From Linderina pennispora (lineage: Eukaryota; Kickxellomycota; Kickxellomycetes; Kickxellales; Kickxellaceae): DNA of 64,000 bases. Positions 10,272-21,699 of the stretch are shown piece after piece. Where the stretch lies: assembly GCF_002104995.1 (NCBI RefSeq), contig NW_024468251.1:992001-1056000 (forward strand). Direction: 5' to 3'. The notes beneath the pieces were generated by a model, which did no database searches, was not told the DNA's origin, and saw nothing but the letters and a program-made list of their open reading frames with translations. The translations under genes were made by a program, and so were the position numbers. Positions within the stretch are counted from its first letter, which is position 1; each line of letters starts with the position of its first letter.

Positions 10272-11909
10272 ATGGCCAGCTACGAATCTGACGGCGATAT
10301 GGACTACGAGTCTGACGTCTATGAGTACTCTGACGACGACATGGAGGACCTCGGCAGCGATAGCGGTGTCCAGAGCCAGCCTGACAAGGGCAAGGGCACG
10401 GCGGACGACGAGGATGGAGCCACACAGGACTACGGCGATACGTACGACTTTGACGACGACGACGAGTTCTTCGGCATGGACGACAGCGGATTCGAGCCTG
10501 TGGTGAGCAGCCGCGACCAGCGCAAGCCCTGGGAGGTCGAGTACCATGTGCATGACGCCCATGGTCTGCACGACAAGCAGGAGGCTATGATTAATCGACT
10601 GGTGCCGGTGCTGTCGGTGTCCAAGGACATCACGACGATTCTGCTTCGCAACAGCCAGTGGAAGGAAGAGTCGTTGGTCGAGCGCTACTTGTCAGACCCC
10701 GACAAGACCATTCGCGACGCTGGCATGTTCCCAAATGCGCCCGCGCCCGAACTCAAGACAGGTAACGAGGACTTTACATGCGAAATCTGCTACTGCGACG
10801 GGCCTGAGGAAGTGTACCTGGGGCTGGGCTGCGGGCATGCATTCTGCACAGACTGCTACGTGACATACTTGACCGGCAAGGTCCTCGAGGGCATGTCATG
10901 GCGCATCCGCTGCCCTGGCGCCAAGTGCAAGGCGCTGGTGGGCGAGCAGGCGGCGCGGCTACTGCTTGCGAATGAGCCCAAGATCTTGGAGCGGTACGAG
11001 GACAACCTGACGCGCAGCTTTGTCAACGACCTGGACTCGTTCACGTGGTGCCCGGCGCCAAACTGCGAGTATGGCATCGAGTGTCATGTACCCAAGTCGG
11101 CGTGGGCGACGATCGTGCCGACGGTGCACTGCCGGTGCGGCAAGGCGTTCTGCTTCGGGTGCAATATGGACGACCATATGCCGGCGCCGTGCTTCCTCGT
11201 CGAAAAGTGGCTGCAAAAGTGCAAGGACGACTCGGAGACATCCAACTGGCTCAAGGCCAACACAAAGGAGTGCACCAAGTGCAAGGCCACCATCGAGAAG
11301 AACGGCGGCTGCAACCATATGACGTGCCGCAAGTGTGCACACGAGTTCTGCTGGGTATGCATGGGCCCGTGGACCGAGCACCAGCAGGCGTACTACCAGT
11401 GCAACCGCTACAACGAGGATTCGAGCAAGAACGCCCGCGACTCCATCTCCAAGTCGCGCGCCCTGCTGGAGCGCTACCTGCACTACTACTCGCGCTTCAG
11501 CAACCACGAGCGAAGCGCCAAGCTGGCCCGCCGTCTGCTGACCACCACCGAGACCAACATGGAGCAGATGCAGCGCAACTCGTCCATGTCCTGGATTGAG
11601 GTGCAGTTCCTGAGCGCTGCCGTCGACATGCTGAGCGCCTGCCGCGCCACCCTCAAATGGTCGTACGTGCTGGCCTACTACATGGAGTCCGACAACCAGA
11701 AGCTGATCTTTGAGAACAACCAGTCTGACCTCGAGATGGCCACCGAGACGCTCAACGAGCTGGTCGAGAACCCCGTGCACGAGCGCACTATTGAGGAGGC
11801 CAAGCGTCTGATCATTGACAAGACCCAGTACGTCAAGACCCGGTGGGAGACGCTGCTGCGCGACACCGCCCAGGGCCTGCAGGAGAACAGGTGGAAGTTC
11901 CAGGACTAA
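10272..11909 (+). CDS. Ariadne-type RBR E3 ubiquitin ligase
   Basis: Ligase of the HHARI/ARIADNE family, which takes ubiquitin from an E2 onto a catalytic Cys before passing it to the substrate, commonly with neddylated cullins. The single exon encodes 545 residues: an acidic N-terminus (about 1-75), a UBA-like helical region, RING1 (CEICYCDGPEEVYLGLGCGH, about residues 172-220), the in-between-RING domain, then RING2 (CTKCKATIEKNGGCNHMTCR, about 333-365) followed by HEFCWVCMGPW. The expected catalytic Cys is the one in NGGCNHM. A C-terminal helical Ariadne domain follows, with YYSRFSNHERSAKL and KWSYVLAYYMES, both strongly conserved. Length and order match the family (about 500-560 residues). 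Its natural E2 partners are UBCH7 and UBC4/5 types; a UBC4/5 gene lies 1.7 kb downstream, possibly by chance. Confidence 0.96.
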   Translation: MASYESDGDMDYESDVYEYSDDDMEDLGSDSGVQSQPDKGKGTADDEDGATQDYGDTYDFDDDDEFFGMDDSGFEPVVSSRDQRKPWEVEYHVHDAHGLHDKQEAMINRLVPVLSVSKDITTILLRNSQWKEESLVERYLSDPDKTIRDAGMFPNAPAPELKTGNEDFTCEICYCDGPEEVYLGLGCGHAFCTDCYVTYLTGKVLEGMSWRIRCPGAKCKALVGEQAARLLLANEPKILERYEDNLTRSFVNDLDSFTWCPAPNCEYGIECHVPKSAWATIVPTVHCRCGKAFCFGCNMDDHMPAPCFLVEKWLQKCKDDSETSNWLKANTKECTKCKATIEKNGGCNHMTCRKCAHEFCWVCMGPWTEHQQAYYQCNRYNEDSSKNARDSISKSRALLERYLHYYSRFSNHERSAKLARRLLTTTETNMEQMQRNSSMSWIEVQFLSAAVDMLSACRATLKWSYVLAYYMESDNQKLIFENNQSDLEMATETLNELVENPVHERTIEEAKRLIIDKTQYVKTRWETLLRDTAQGLQENRWKFQD

Positions 11910-12082
11910 GTGCAGGCTGTTGTGTATGTATACGTTATCATCCCTATGTACCACCCTGGAAGCGTGCTCGCGTGCTGGGTAATGCTGGCGAGCATGGCCG
12001 TTCCGGGTGCCCGAAGCTTTTATTCTTCTTTGTTCTCTCTTTCTACAGCAGCAACAGAAATAAACATATCCACCGTGCTCAC

Positions 12083-13225
12083 TCATATCTCCAGGTCGTC
12101 GTCAGGATCGTCCGAGTCCCAGTCGTCCTCGTCGTCGAGCTGGTAGTGGATCTCGCCGCCCGAGCTGCCCTCGTCCATCTGGGCGTCAGTGTACGGCAGC
12201 ACGACGCTGGCCTTGTCTTCCTTCTGCTTGTCTGTCAGTGTCAGGTTGAACGACAGGTTCGCAGTCGGATCCGTCTGCTGCTGCTGCTGCTGCTGCTGCT
12301 GGTGGTGGTTCTGCTTCTCCTTTGCAGGCGCCGTCTTTGTCGATGACGTGGTAGTCTGTGTCTTTGTCGGAAGTGGCGCTGCGATAGGCTCAGGCAGCGC
12401 GGGGTTGACAATTTCCGACACATCCACATTGGCAAACACCGGCCTTCCCTTTACAGCTTCGAACGAGACCACCTCGACGCCTACCTTGCCCGACTGTCTC
12501 CGCTGCTCGAACCTCAGCAGGCAGCGGTGCGGGTCGTTGTGCGTGAGGGCGAGGAATGGCTTCGGCTTTCCGTCAGAGAACCACCCGGGGCACCAGGACG
12601 GCAGCACATCAGTCGGATACACGTCGATGATGGCATCGGCGATATAGCCCAGGGAATTGGCCAGGATCGGCGAGCCGCTCTGCTCCCTGCCGTCCTCGAC
12701 GTGGCCGGCGAAGGTGTCGCGCGGGTAGCGTGCCAGGATGCGGTGGTTCGTGTCGCTACCAAATGTCTTGGCCATGTGTTTGCGCAAGCTGCGCAGCATC
12801 ACAAAGGTCGTTGATGTCGACGCCCACAGGAGCTGCTCGAGGCTGTCAATAACCAAAAGACAGCCGCTGCAGCTTCGGCCGACTTGCTCGACTGATGCTC
12901 GGATGCGCTGCTCGATTGCAGCAAAGTCGATCTGGCCCGGGCTCTCCTGTCCGGCGAGGAACTGCTCGAGTGACGGCCGGTTGTCGATGATGGCAGTGTG
13001 CGGCGAGTGCACGATATCGTCGCTCAGCGAGGATTCGAGGCAGAGCGCGGCTACGCCTAGCCCACGGTCCAGGCCCTCGCGCACCAGGCACTCGAGCAGA
13101 GCCAGCGATGTCTGCTGCGCCGTCTCGGACAGGACAACTAGCGGGGCGGCGAACTGCTGGAATGTGGCGATCTTGCGGATGGCCAAGCCGTTGGAGGGTA
13201 TCGGGCGACTGTCTGCCATGGCCAT
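12083..13225 (-). CDS. ELP5: Elongator complex subunit ELP5
   Basis: Elp5, with Elp4 and Elp6, forms the RecA-like hexamer of Elongator, needed for wobble-uridine modification of tRNA. The ATG at 13225 (MAMADSRPIPSNG) is preferred over the longer frame from 13432, whose extra residues look untranslated. This gives 380 residues. A RecA-like fold without a Walker A motif is expected; hydrophobic strands such as CLLVIDSLEQLLW and LANSLGYIADAIIDVY fit. The C-terminus is diagnostic: LSFNLTLTDKQKEDKASVVL, then an acidic tail DDDWDSDDPDDDLEI-like that recalls other ELP5 proteins. A run of nine glutamines precedes it, encoded by a CTG repeat on the plus strand. The gene is divergent from UBC4 with about 335 bases between starts, and convergent with the RBR ligase gene. 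Confidence 0.9.
   Translation of the reverse strand: MAMADSRPIPSNGLAIRKIATFQQFAAPLVVLSETAQQTSLALLECLVREGLDRGLGVAALCLESSLSDDIVHSPHTAIIDNRPSLEQFLAGQESPGQIDFAAIEQRIRASVEQVGRSCSGCLLVIDSLEQLLWASTSTTFVMLRSLRKHMAKTFGSDTNHRILARYPRDTFAGHVEDGREQSGSPILANSLGYIADAIIDVYPTDVLPSWCPGWFSDGKPKPFLALTHNDPHRCLLRFEQRRQSGKVGVEVVSFEAVKGRPVFANVDVSEIVNPALPEPIAAPLPTKTQTTTSSTKTAPAKEKQNHHQQQQQQQQQTDPTANLSFNLTLTDKQKEDKASVVLPYTDAQMDEGSSGGEIHYQLDDEDDWDSDDPDDDLEI
12275..12301. repeat. CTG/CAG trinucleotide repeat inside ELP5
   Basis: About nine CTG units on the plus strand encode polyglutamine in ELP5 on the minus strand, in a low-complexity linker (HHQQQQ...TDP). A candidate for length variation between strains. Confidence 0.85.
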
Positions 13226-13560
13226 GGGAAAGCTTGTGTGTGTCAGAGATGGAAACAGTTGGTGGCGAGCGACTATCCCTGTGCGCATAGAACGGCTCAG
13301 AATGATGGTGCCCTGCTGCCCTGCTGCCCATTGCCTGAGCACTGTGCGGGAAAATTGTGGGCAGCGGCTAAAAATCACCAGATCAGCACAGGGGCATGAC
13401 TGGCCCAGACTTGTGTGCCGCCGGACGGGCATACAGGCTGCGAGGGCGCCGCCGGGTGGAAAAAAGCGGTTTTCTCCTTTTCATTTGCTTTTTTTTCCAC
13501 ATTTTCTCAAGTAGACAAAAAAGTTACCAAAACCACTCACTTTTTCTTCACCAATCGACC

Positions 13561-14496
<936 letters not shown>

Positions 14497-15079
14497 GAAG
14501 GAAAAGACGCCGTTGCCTTTTTGCTCGCCATAACAAGTGTAGTAGTCTCTTTGGTTGGTTGTGCTTATGAATCTTATTACAAACAACTCTGATTTCATCT
14601 CTTCTCGCCCCAATGGGTATGCCCTGGCTGTCTGGAGACCCGGGTGCCTGGCGTGCTCCGGCCGGGACGCATTGAACCGCGCGGCGGGTCGTATGGCTCC
14701 AGCGAGTCAGTTTTGTGAGCGGAGCTCGTCGATCTCGTCCGAGGAATTCCCATGTTTGACTTGAGCGGTCGCGCGCTGAGTGGCCTTTCACATGCGGCGA
14801 AATCCGCCTTCTCTCGATGGGCTCAGCAGGATCGTCACATGGGCATGCTTGAGCAGCCCAAGCGTGGTATTATTAAGTGGCAAAAAAAACGCAGTCCTCC
14901 CGTACGCTGCGACTTCTTAAAAGGAGACGCCTGCCCGACGACAACGCTGCCGCCCCCTTTTCCTTCATTATCTCTGTCGACTTTCTGTTAATAATCTTTT
15001 CTCTCTTCTTGTACTTTTCCCCTTCTTGTCGCGCGCAGAGCCTGTACTATTTTTCCCGTTCGCCAACGCAAGATAAGCA

Positions 15080-15806
15080 ATGGACGCTCTCAACAACTTT
15101 GTGCTCGACCCGCGGTTCCACGACGTGCTGTCCCTGGTCAAGGGTTTCAGAAACGGCGTGGTCTACGGCACAAAAGTCCGGTTCCCGCATGCCCTTGTCA
15201 TGACGCTTTTGTTCCGCAACGGCAGGTAGGTGCTTTATGCACGTTGCCCCCAGGGCAGAGTTCGCACGCTAACAGGCGGGCCATTGCTGAGGCCGTAGGG
15301 TTTCTGTGATAACGCCTTGATCGCTAAATCAACGCGCTGTGCTTTTACTCTGTAGCGCCAAGGACAAGATCGTAGCAATCCTGAGTGCCACCAGGCAGCA
15401 CGCGCGCGGACTCGCATTCTTTGTGACCATCTACAAATCGCTGATGCTTTTGCAGCGCAAGATGGCGGCATCGGGCAAGAATACCGACCTGCACACGTTT
15501 ATTGCCGGGTTCATTGGCGGCTACTTTGTGTTTGGCGAGAAGACCAGCGTCAACCAGCAAATCATCTTGTACCTGTTTTCGCGCGTAGCAATGGGCCTGG
15601 TCAACACAATCATGAAGAACACCAACACGCAGGCGCCGCCAAAGTCGTTTGCCCTGTTCGCAGCGCTGTGCTGGGGTATTGTCATGGTGCTGTTCCGCCG
15701 CGACAAGTCGACACTGCAGAACTCGCTGAAGAACTCGATGACATATTTGTATGAGGATTCGAACAGCTGGACGTCGCTGAAGACACTGCTGTGGCACAAC
15801 AAGTAA
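15080..15806 (+). CDS. PXMP4: peroxisomal membrane protein 4 (PXMP4/PMP24), Tim17 superfamily
   Basis: Multi-spanning peroxisomal membrane protein of the Tim17/22/23/PMP24 superfamily; its transport role is poorly known. Exon 1 (15080-15225) encodes MDALNNFVLDPRFHDVLSLV and ends RNGR at donor AG/GTAGG. Exon 2 (15356-15806) begins after TGTAG with SAKDKIVAILSATRQHARGL. Joined they give 198 residues. The glycine-rich hydrophobic stretch FIAGFIGGYFVFGEKTSVNQ and the later ALFAALCWGIVMVLFRRD match the family core, as do the C-terminal TYLYEDSNSW residues. Length agrees with PXMP4 (about 200-215). The frame is clean, with no peroxisomal targeting signal of the PTS1 type, as expected for a membrane protein. 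Confidence 0.93.
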
Positions 15807-17073
15807 GCGGAGAGGCTGGAAATCAGTGTTCTGATTGGAGAATAACGGCTGTGTGGGTCGCTGGCGGGTCTGCGCTCACACTTAGTCTAATTAGTTCAAT
15901 AGAAACTATCGCAATTTACACATGATTGTAATTCCCGTCTTGCCTAATGCACACAGATAGCGCAATGCTGATGGATGGTGTCTATATGGCAGGCGACTGT
16001 CCAGAGATGGGTGATGTCATCGAATATATCGCACTAGGCTGAATGGTGATGGCTGCTTAATCCAGGAATGTCCAGCTGATCATGAGATGATATGGCTATG
16101 CAAACCCCAAGAAACTACTAACCTGGGTATTCCTGCATCTTAAGCTGGGTCATATCCGCGTTAAATGCATTGGTAGTCATGGAGACACATTTTGATGCAC
16201 ACCAAGGAGACAAAGGGCTCCATGCCGCACTCTATAGGCCACCCCTTGCGCCTACTTGCTGTTGTGCACTAGCTCTCTTAGACACAGATTGGTGATGGCA
16301 GTAGGAACCACAGACTCGCCATCCTTGGCTGTCAAACTACACGGTGGGGAACAACCACACACCATACATCTGCGAATGTCAGGCATCCTGGAGGTTGCTA
16401 GATTCTCTCTCCAAAGGGATTTTGTTTAGAGAAAGGGACAATTCTTCTCAGCAACGCGGCTCACATTTCCATGCGTCAGTGAAGCTTAGGATATGGAGTT
16501 TGCATGAGTGTATCCCCCTTTAGACTTCAAGCTCAGCTGTACCTTTGCACTGCTGTGATCCAGACAATTTCCAACCTTACTGCTCCTTTCTCCGAGTTTT
16601 TGCCGGAGTAGTGGAGACGAGGAAGCCAAGCTTGCCAAGCCCTCGTCCACGTTGCTCCTGGGTATTGAGGGTGTGGGAGCCGTTCTCAGTCCAGCCGAAA
16701 AGGAAAATTAACCGATCTAGCTACCGTGTTTAGCCACAGCGTTCCGCTTGATTGGCATTGACTTTCATTGCCAAGGCTCTTGATATGCCAGCCTGTTACA
16801 CCTTGGGTTTCAAAAAAATATTCACTATTCAACCTGATTTGTGCCGACGCATATGTGCACAAGCAAACAAAACTTTTTCCAAACAGTGCATTCCACCTCT
16901 CGATCTTCTTGGAACTAATCTCCAGAGGCGCTGCTCCACAGCTCGGGTGCGTTTGGCAGACTTCCATCTAGCACCAGCCAGCTATAAATCCACTGTTGCC
17001 ACACAGCACCTCCTACTTCCCTTCATACACCCAGCATTTATCCTTCTTCAGCAGCTTTCTACATAATCAAAGA
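15807..17073. other. intergenic, no gene seen
   Basis: AT-rich and without convincing open frames; short ones around 16545-17066 overlap on both strands and have no motifs. The last 100 bases are the pyrimidine-rich promoter and leader of the RTA1-like gene. Confidence 0.5.
16983..16989 (+). promoter_or_regulatory. TATA box of the RTA1-like gene
   Basis: TATAAAT lies 85 bases before the ATG at 17074 and is followed by a C/T-rich leader, the same arrangement as at several other genes in this window. Confidence 0.55.
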
Positions 17074-17895
17074 ATGACTGATGTCTCGTTTGGAACTGCA
17101 GTTTCCATCCCACAGTATTACCCAAGCAAGGGTGCAGCGTACGGAGTCGCCTCACTATTCTTCGTCCTAGGCTTGATATTGCTATTTGAGGGCCGGCGCG
17201 CGCAGAAACATCGTCTTACATGCATCGGTGTTCTCATTGCAATGATGCTGGGAGGTGCTTTTGTCGCCCGCGGTATCTTCATTAAAAATCAGATGCGGGA
17301 TGCCAAGTCATTCACCACATTCAGCGTGCTCAACAGCATTGCTCCTAACTTTATCAATCTCGTCAACTGCCTTCTGCTGGTTAATATGCTCAAGTCCTTG
17401 GTCCATGGGCCGTCCCGTAAGGCAATAATTGGGTTCCGCGTGTTTGCCATCGTCATGTCGGTAACCTTTAGTGCACTGTCAGGAGCCGGATCTGGGCTAA
17501 TGCAGGATACTGCGTCTCTAGACCAGCTCAAGACTGCATCAAACTTGCTCAAGGCTAGTATTGCCGGACAAGTCGCCAACAATGCGGTGGTGGTGCTATC
17601 CACCAACTTCTTCTTGGCCAAGTACGCTGAGGCTCGCACAAAACCAGAATGGTATGCAAACATTTGCATCGGCGGATTTTTGATCTTGCTGCGCAACATC
17701 TTCAAGCTCGTTACCATGTTCTGCCCGCAGGTCACATTTATGGTGACCAACGAAGCTGCCTGGTACTGTGTCGACCCGATGCTGAGCATGCTGGTACTAT
17801 TGACATGGGTGGTTTTAGATATGCCGCGTCGTTGCCAGCCACCAGTTCAGTCAGCCCAGTACCAGCAGCAGACCGATACGAACCCTAAATCCTAG
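17074..17895 (+). CDS. RTA1-like seven-helix membrane protein
   Basis: Member of the fungal RTA1-like family (lipid-translocating or stress-resistance membrane proteins such as Rta1, Rsb1, Pug1). The ATG at 17074 (MTDVSFGTAVSIPQYYPSKG) is preferred to an in-frame ATG 26 codons earlier, which falls at the TATA box and leader. The 273 residues contain about seven hydrophobic helices (for example VASLFFVLGLILLFEG, LTCIGVLIAMMLGGAFVARG, ICIGGFLILLRNIFKLVTMF). Family landmarks are the early Y-x-P-S-K-G-A-A and the late LLRNIFK followed by NEAAWYCVDPMLSML, where RTA1 proteins have a conserved R-x-x-F/Y-R and E/D residues ahead of the last helix. The tail is Gln- and Pro-rich. The precise substrate cannot be told from sequence. 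Confidence 0.82.
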   Translation: MTDVSFGTAVSIPQYYPSKGAAYGVASLFFVLGLILLFEGRRAQKHRLTCIGVLIAMMLGGAFVARGIFIKNQMRDAKSFTTFSVLNSIAPNFINLVNCLLLVNMLKSLVHGPSRKAIIGFRVFAIVMSVTFSALSGAGSGLMQDTASLDQLKTASNLLKASIAGQVANNAVVVLSTNFFLAKYAEARTKPEWYANICIGGFLILLRNIFKLVTMFCPQVTFMVTNEAAWYCVDPMLSMLVLLTWVVLDMPRRCQPPVQSAQYQQQTDTNPKS

Positions 17896-19548
17896 TTATA
17901 TTTAATTTGTTGCCGAATAATACTGTATCCTGCTACTAGACTTATAGCCCTTTGATATACGGTTCCAGGTTCGATTTTACCAACACTTTTAAGATATATT
18001 TGACAATTAGATCTGAATCCATTTGCTAAAAGAAAGGACATTATTTTAGGCATTCACAGAGCGAGACACGCATACTCGCTGTGAGGCTCAAAAGAGCATG
18101 TATCCTTTCAACAAATCAAAAACGTCCTAGCAGACGATCGGGCACATTGGACTATGAAATCTTGTACAGAGAGTGAAGTAGAAAGATATAATAGAGATAC
18201 CGCACACGTTGTTTACCTGCCTTGAATGTCCCAGAAAAGCTAGCGAATCCAAAAGCACAGTGTGCAACATTGAGTTAGGAACGCATAAGTTGGTTGTTTA
18301 CTTTGATCACACCAAATATGCTGAAAGAGAGCGAAAAGGATGAAAACATCCCGTTCACGATTGCCCTTCCATTGTCAGTCAACATAAGGTGTGTTCGACA
18401 TGCAACACCCCCTTTCCCCTCATCCAAGCCCTGTCATTTAGGATTGGTAGGGGAACTAGTTGGCTCTTGGGCATGCAGTCGCTCCTCCCTCTTCTTCTCC
18501 CATCTCCACACTCTGACATTCTCTCTATCTCGCTGGGTAAGGACAATTGGATGATAATTGGAAACCAAAATGCAGCGATACACATGACACCAGAGTAGAA
18601 TGGCTCACCAACCCTATGTCTGGTTGAAGTTTTGCTATTGCAAAGGAGAAACAGGAATGGGGAGAGGTCATCAGAATGTCTGGCCATGATCGAGCTCGGT
18701 GTAGAAGGGAAACTGCCAATCCAGATGCAGCCAGTTAATATTGTTGACAATATGATTGCAGCAACCGCCAGAAGCAAGGGGAAGTGGGTGAAGGCTGCTC
18801 ATAACATACAGGATGTGATCTCAGTGTTCTTTATTCAGAACTTGTGTGCTCGTCAGAGTTGCTGATAGCTATTTCTCAAGAGCAAGGGGTGGTATCCAAG
18901 GGCTATGTGATAATCGTTAGCTTGGAAGAGAGGTCAGACCCATATATAACATAGGCAGTATTTGGCTCATTGCAAAGCCGGCCTTCAGAAAAGCTCATCA
19001 GAGTAGTGGTTGGTAAAAAGTATTAACTACACTGTTTTTTTGCGACCACCTACAAAGTATACTTCAACATCAGCCTTTTGTGGCCTGCTGCACCTCAATT
19101 CAGCACTGGCAGCATACCTGTCATATGGGCACTTCCTCTGGTCATGGCATTTGGCGCTGCAGATGCTGCGATGCAAGACTGCAGGAAAGAGGAGTGGGCA
19201 ATTTGCAAGCGAGAATCTGTCTGCAGGTCTAGAACAAACACCTCCCGTGCAGCTGCTGAACACGAGTGCCATATCATGTGGTCAGCAGGCAGACAAAATA
19301 CAGGAGAGGAGAGAAGGATGCAAGCATCTAGCTGCTGGAAGGGGCAGAAAATTGACTATGAGGCGCCCCAGGTGGACTCGGACAACCCTCGCTTTCCTGA
19401 AAGGTTAAATGAGGTCTCTGAAGGGGGTTCTGGTAAAATCCTCCATCCCTACTTTTCTTCAAACTATTTGGCGCTTATTTATTCCACATATACTCGCAGC
19501 CTGCCAATCTTCGGTACTGCCCGTCGCTTATATTACTCGCGCTATATT
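17896..19548. other. intergenic, no gene seen
   Basis: AT-rich with short, motif-free frames. The open frame continuing upstream of 19549 (19078-19548) does not match the paralogue and is probably leader or untranslated sequence of the next gene. Confidence 0.45.
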
Positions 19549-21213
19549 ATGTTCGACTTTTATCACAATAAGCCTGCGGAGATGATGAAGCCGCTCGTGG
19601 AGAAGGAGTGTGAGAAGGTGCTCTACCCCACCTCAACCGCCAGGGCCTACAACGAATTTATCGAATTCTATGACAGCTTTAAAGAGTACCGGCCCCTCAT
19701 TCCCATTTGTATGTATACCGTCCTTATTTTGGAGTGCTTTGTGGAGTGCTGGTGCAACACGGGCTCATGCGCTAAGGACCATGGGAGGCAGTGGTTCACA
19801 AATTTCATCTTTCTTGCCACATTGCAAAAACTGGATCACATTATTGAATTTCGATTTGTGATGCTCAACGAGTGCCCTAGCAACCTTAACATGGACGCGA
19901 TTTTTAAGAGAATCGGTATGCACAGATCTGTTCTTTCAAACGTACGATTGATTGCTTTTATTGGAAAAGGCATTTTCGAGGCCAGTAGGTCACAGCCGAT
20001 GGCACTGGCTGATTCTGAAGCCACACGCACTGCTGAACACATTCTCAGTGTCTGTCCGAATACGACAAGTCTGGTATACAATACTCATCACACCTTAATC
20101 TCATCTGCGGGGGTTATTCGAGATATTCCAGGTGTCGGATTTGAGATAATTAAAAGGCTCTATGTTGCTCTTCTACCTCGCCTCACAGCCGTTCAAATCC
20201 TCCGCCCGTTCCCGAACGTACCAAACATGGCATTCGCTTGGAACTTGACGAAACTAGTTATTAATCACGCCCTTATTCCTGAACTTACCCATCTGCCGAG
20301 GATTCCAGTTGACTGTCTTACCCGCGTCGAGATATACGGTATTCAGCGTGTGCCAAATTGGAGAATCTTTGAGACAGCCCCTGGTAACAAACTTGTTTTC
20401 CCGTGTCTTGAAAAGATCACCCTGCAGTACAGCACTCCTGACCGAAGTAGTGTGCAGCCCACAAACAGCCAGTTCACGACCATATTCCCAGAAGATATCC
20501 GAGTGGAAGTTCCAGGACTATCTAATGCCGATGTTGCCTTCCAGAAATATTTTGCTCCTCGCTCCATCCAGCTACTATCGATTTATGAGGACCCTAGGGC
20601 TTTTGAGTCCCTTAATCTGGACATTTTGAAGTGTGCGCGTTCCGTACATATCTCCTATCGAGATGAGCGCCTCGATCCAAATATCCGATACAACTGCCAA
20701 GGGATATATTCGCTCTACGCCAGGTATAATAACTGGATTACTGGTGCACGTTTTGACAATATTCCCTCCCCACTTCCACTAACTATCAACTGGATCAGTC
20801 TCGAATGGCTTGACATAACCGCCAATATCGCCGATGTGAAGAGCATTTGTAACATCATACATCAGCTCAGACATCTCCACACCTTCTACCTTAGCTGCTT
20901 TTCAATGGACAGGGGCGATTTGAACGACCCCGCCAGAGGCGTGGACTTTGCTGACCAGGACGATATATTCTCAGGGGTCGACACAACTGTCGACAGAATC
21001 CACACCTGTATTGGGCTGGCTCTTAGGAAACTACATATCTTCTCTCACAAAAGACTCGATGTGGACGGAATTCTTTGGCTTGTGGGGAGACTACCTTATT
21101 TGCAGGAGCTCGGCCTCAACCCTAATTCACTGGATGAGGTTCCGCTGTCGATGTCTCGGAGTGGGATAACGGTGTGTGGATTCAACCCGCACATCGAAGC
21201 AATCGACGGGTAG
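19549..21213 (+). CDS. lineage-specific repeat protein (LRR/F-box-like), intact member
   Basis: Unrecognised protein of 554 residues. I chose the ATG at 19549 because the paralogue at 2394-4100 also begins at this point (MFDFYHNKPAEMM against MYFHGIPHGKATEL); the frame is open further upstream to 19078 but those residues have no counterpart. The protein has a helical N-terminal 100 residues, then repeating hydrophobic units with regularly spaced leucines (LTAVQILRPFPNV, LEKITLQYST, LRHLHTFYLSCFSMDRG, LRKLHIFSHKRLDVDGILWL, LPYLQELGLNPNSL), like a leucine-rich repeat solenoid. The most conserved segment between the two copies is SSAGVIRDIPGVGFEI. I see no transmembrane segment or signal peptide. 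Families of this type in fungi often are F-box-like adaptors, but the F-box is not evident. Confidence 0.8.
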   Translation: MFDFYHNKPAEMMKPLVEKECEKVLYPTSTARAYNEFIEFYDSFKEYRPLIPICMYTVLILECFVECWCNTGSCAKDHGRQWFTNFIFLATLQKLDHIIEFRFVMLNECPSNLNMDAIFKRIGMHRSVLSNVRLIAFIGKGIFEASRSQPMALADSEATRTAEHILSVCPNTTSLVYNTHHTLISSAGVIRDIPGVGFEIIKRLYVALLPRLTAVQILRPFPNVPNMAFAWNLTKLVINHALIPELTHLPRIPVDCLTRVEIYGIQRVPNWRIFETAPGNKLVFPCLEKITLQYSTPDRSSVQPTNSQFTTIFPEDIRVEVPGLSNADVAFQKYFAPRSIQLLSIYEDPRAFESLNLDILKCARSVHISYRDERLDPNIRYNCQGIYSLYARYNNWITGARFDNIPSPLPLTINWISLEWLDITANIADVKSICNIIHQLRHLHTFYLSCFSMDRGDLNDPARGVDFADQDDIFSGVDTTVDRIHTCIGLALRKLHIFSHKRLDVDGILWLVGRLPYLQELGLNPNSLDEVPLSMSRSGITVCGFNPHIEAIDG

Positions 21214-21699
21214 TTTTCTGTGTTTTTCCAATGAACTTACTATTGCTTCTTGCACACAAAATGCGAAAAAATATTGGGAAAATACTTGTCGCTATCGATG
21301 CTCTAAAATATTGCCAGTTTTACACATTGCCGCATTTTACATGAGATTGCTGCGAGTTTCTGGTCGGCTTCAGCGGGAACATAAGCCTCCCTTTCAGACA
21401 CTTCAGTAATACACAGGCGAAAAATCCCTTGTGTGTGGACTTTCAGCGGTTTCGAAACTGGATATGAAAAAAGGTTGTTGCGAAACACCGAGACGCACAA
21501 AGTCCTTCAACCCCTCCGAATGAGCAATTAGATACAGCTTTCACTTGAATAGTACACGGGCTGCTCTCCGCAAGGACAGTCGAGCAAAAACAAAAACTGG
21601 TATTGCAGCTTCTCACAAGCCACTGGCATCTAGACAACGGAAACATTCTGGATTGTTTTCAGAGGAACAAAACCGTCTGAAGACGACGGTGGCTCAGAA

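Noticed and set aside
10959-12086. 375-codon minus-strand frame opposite the RBR ligase
   Set aside because: Lies antisense to a fully conserved gene, in the frame kept open by its codon bias; no motifs of its own.
13226-13432. Longer ELP5 start at 13432
   Set aside because: The extra 69 residues lie in the divergent promoter shared with UBC4 and lack similarity to ELP5 N-termini; the ATG at 13225 fits better.
17960-18000. Possible tRNA T-arm (GGTTCGATT-like)
   Set aside because: No matching acceptor stem, D-arm or anticodon arm around it.
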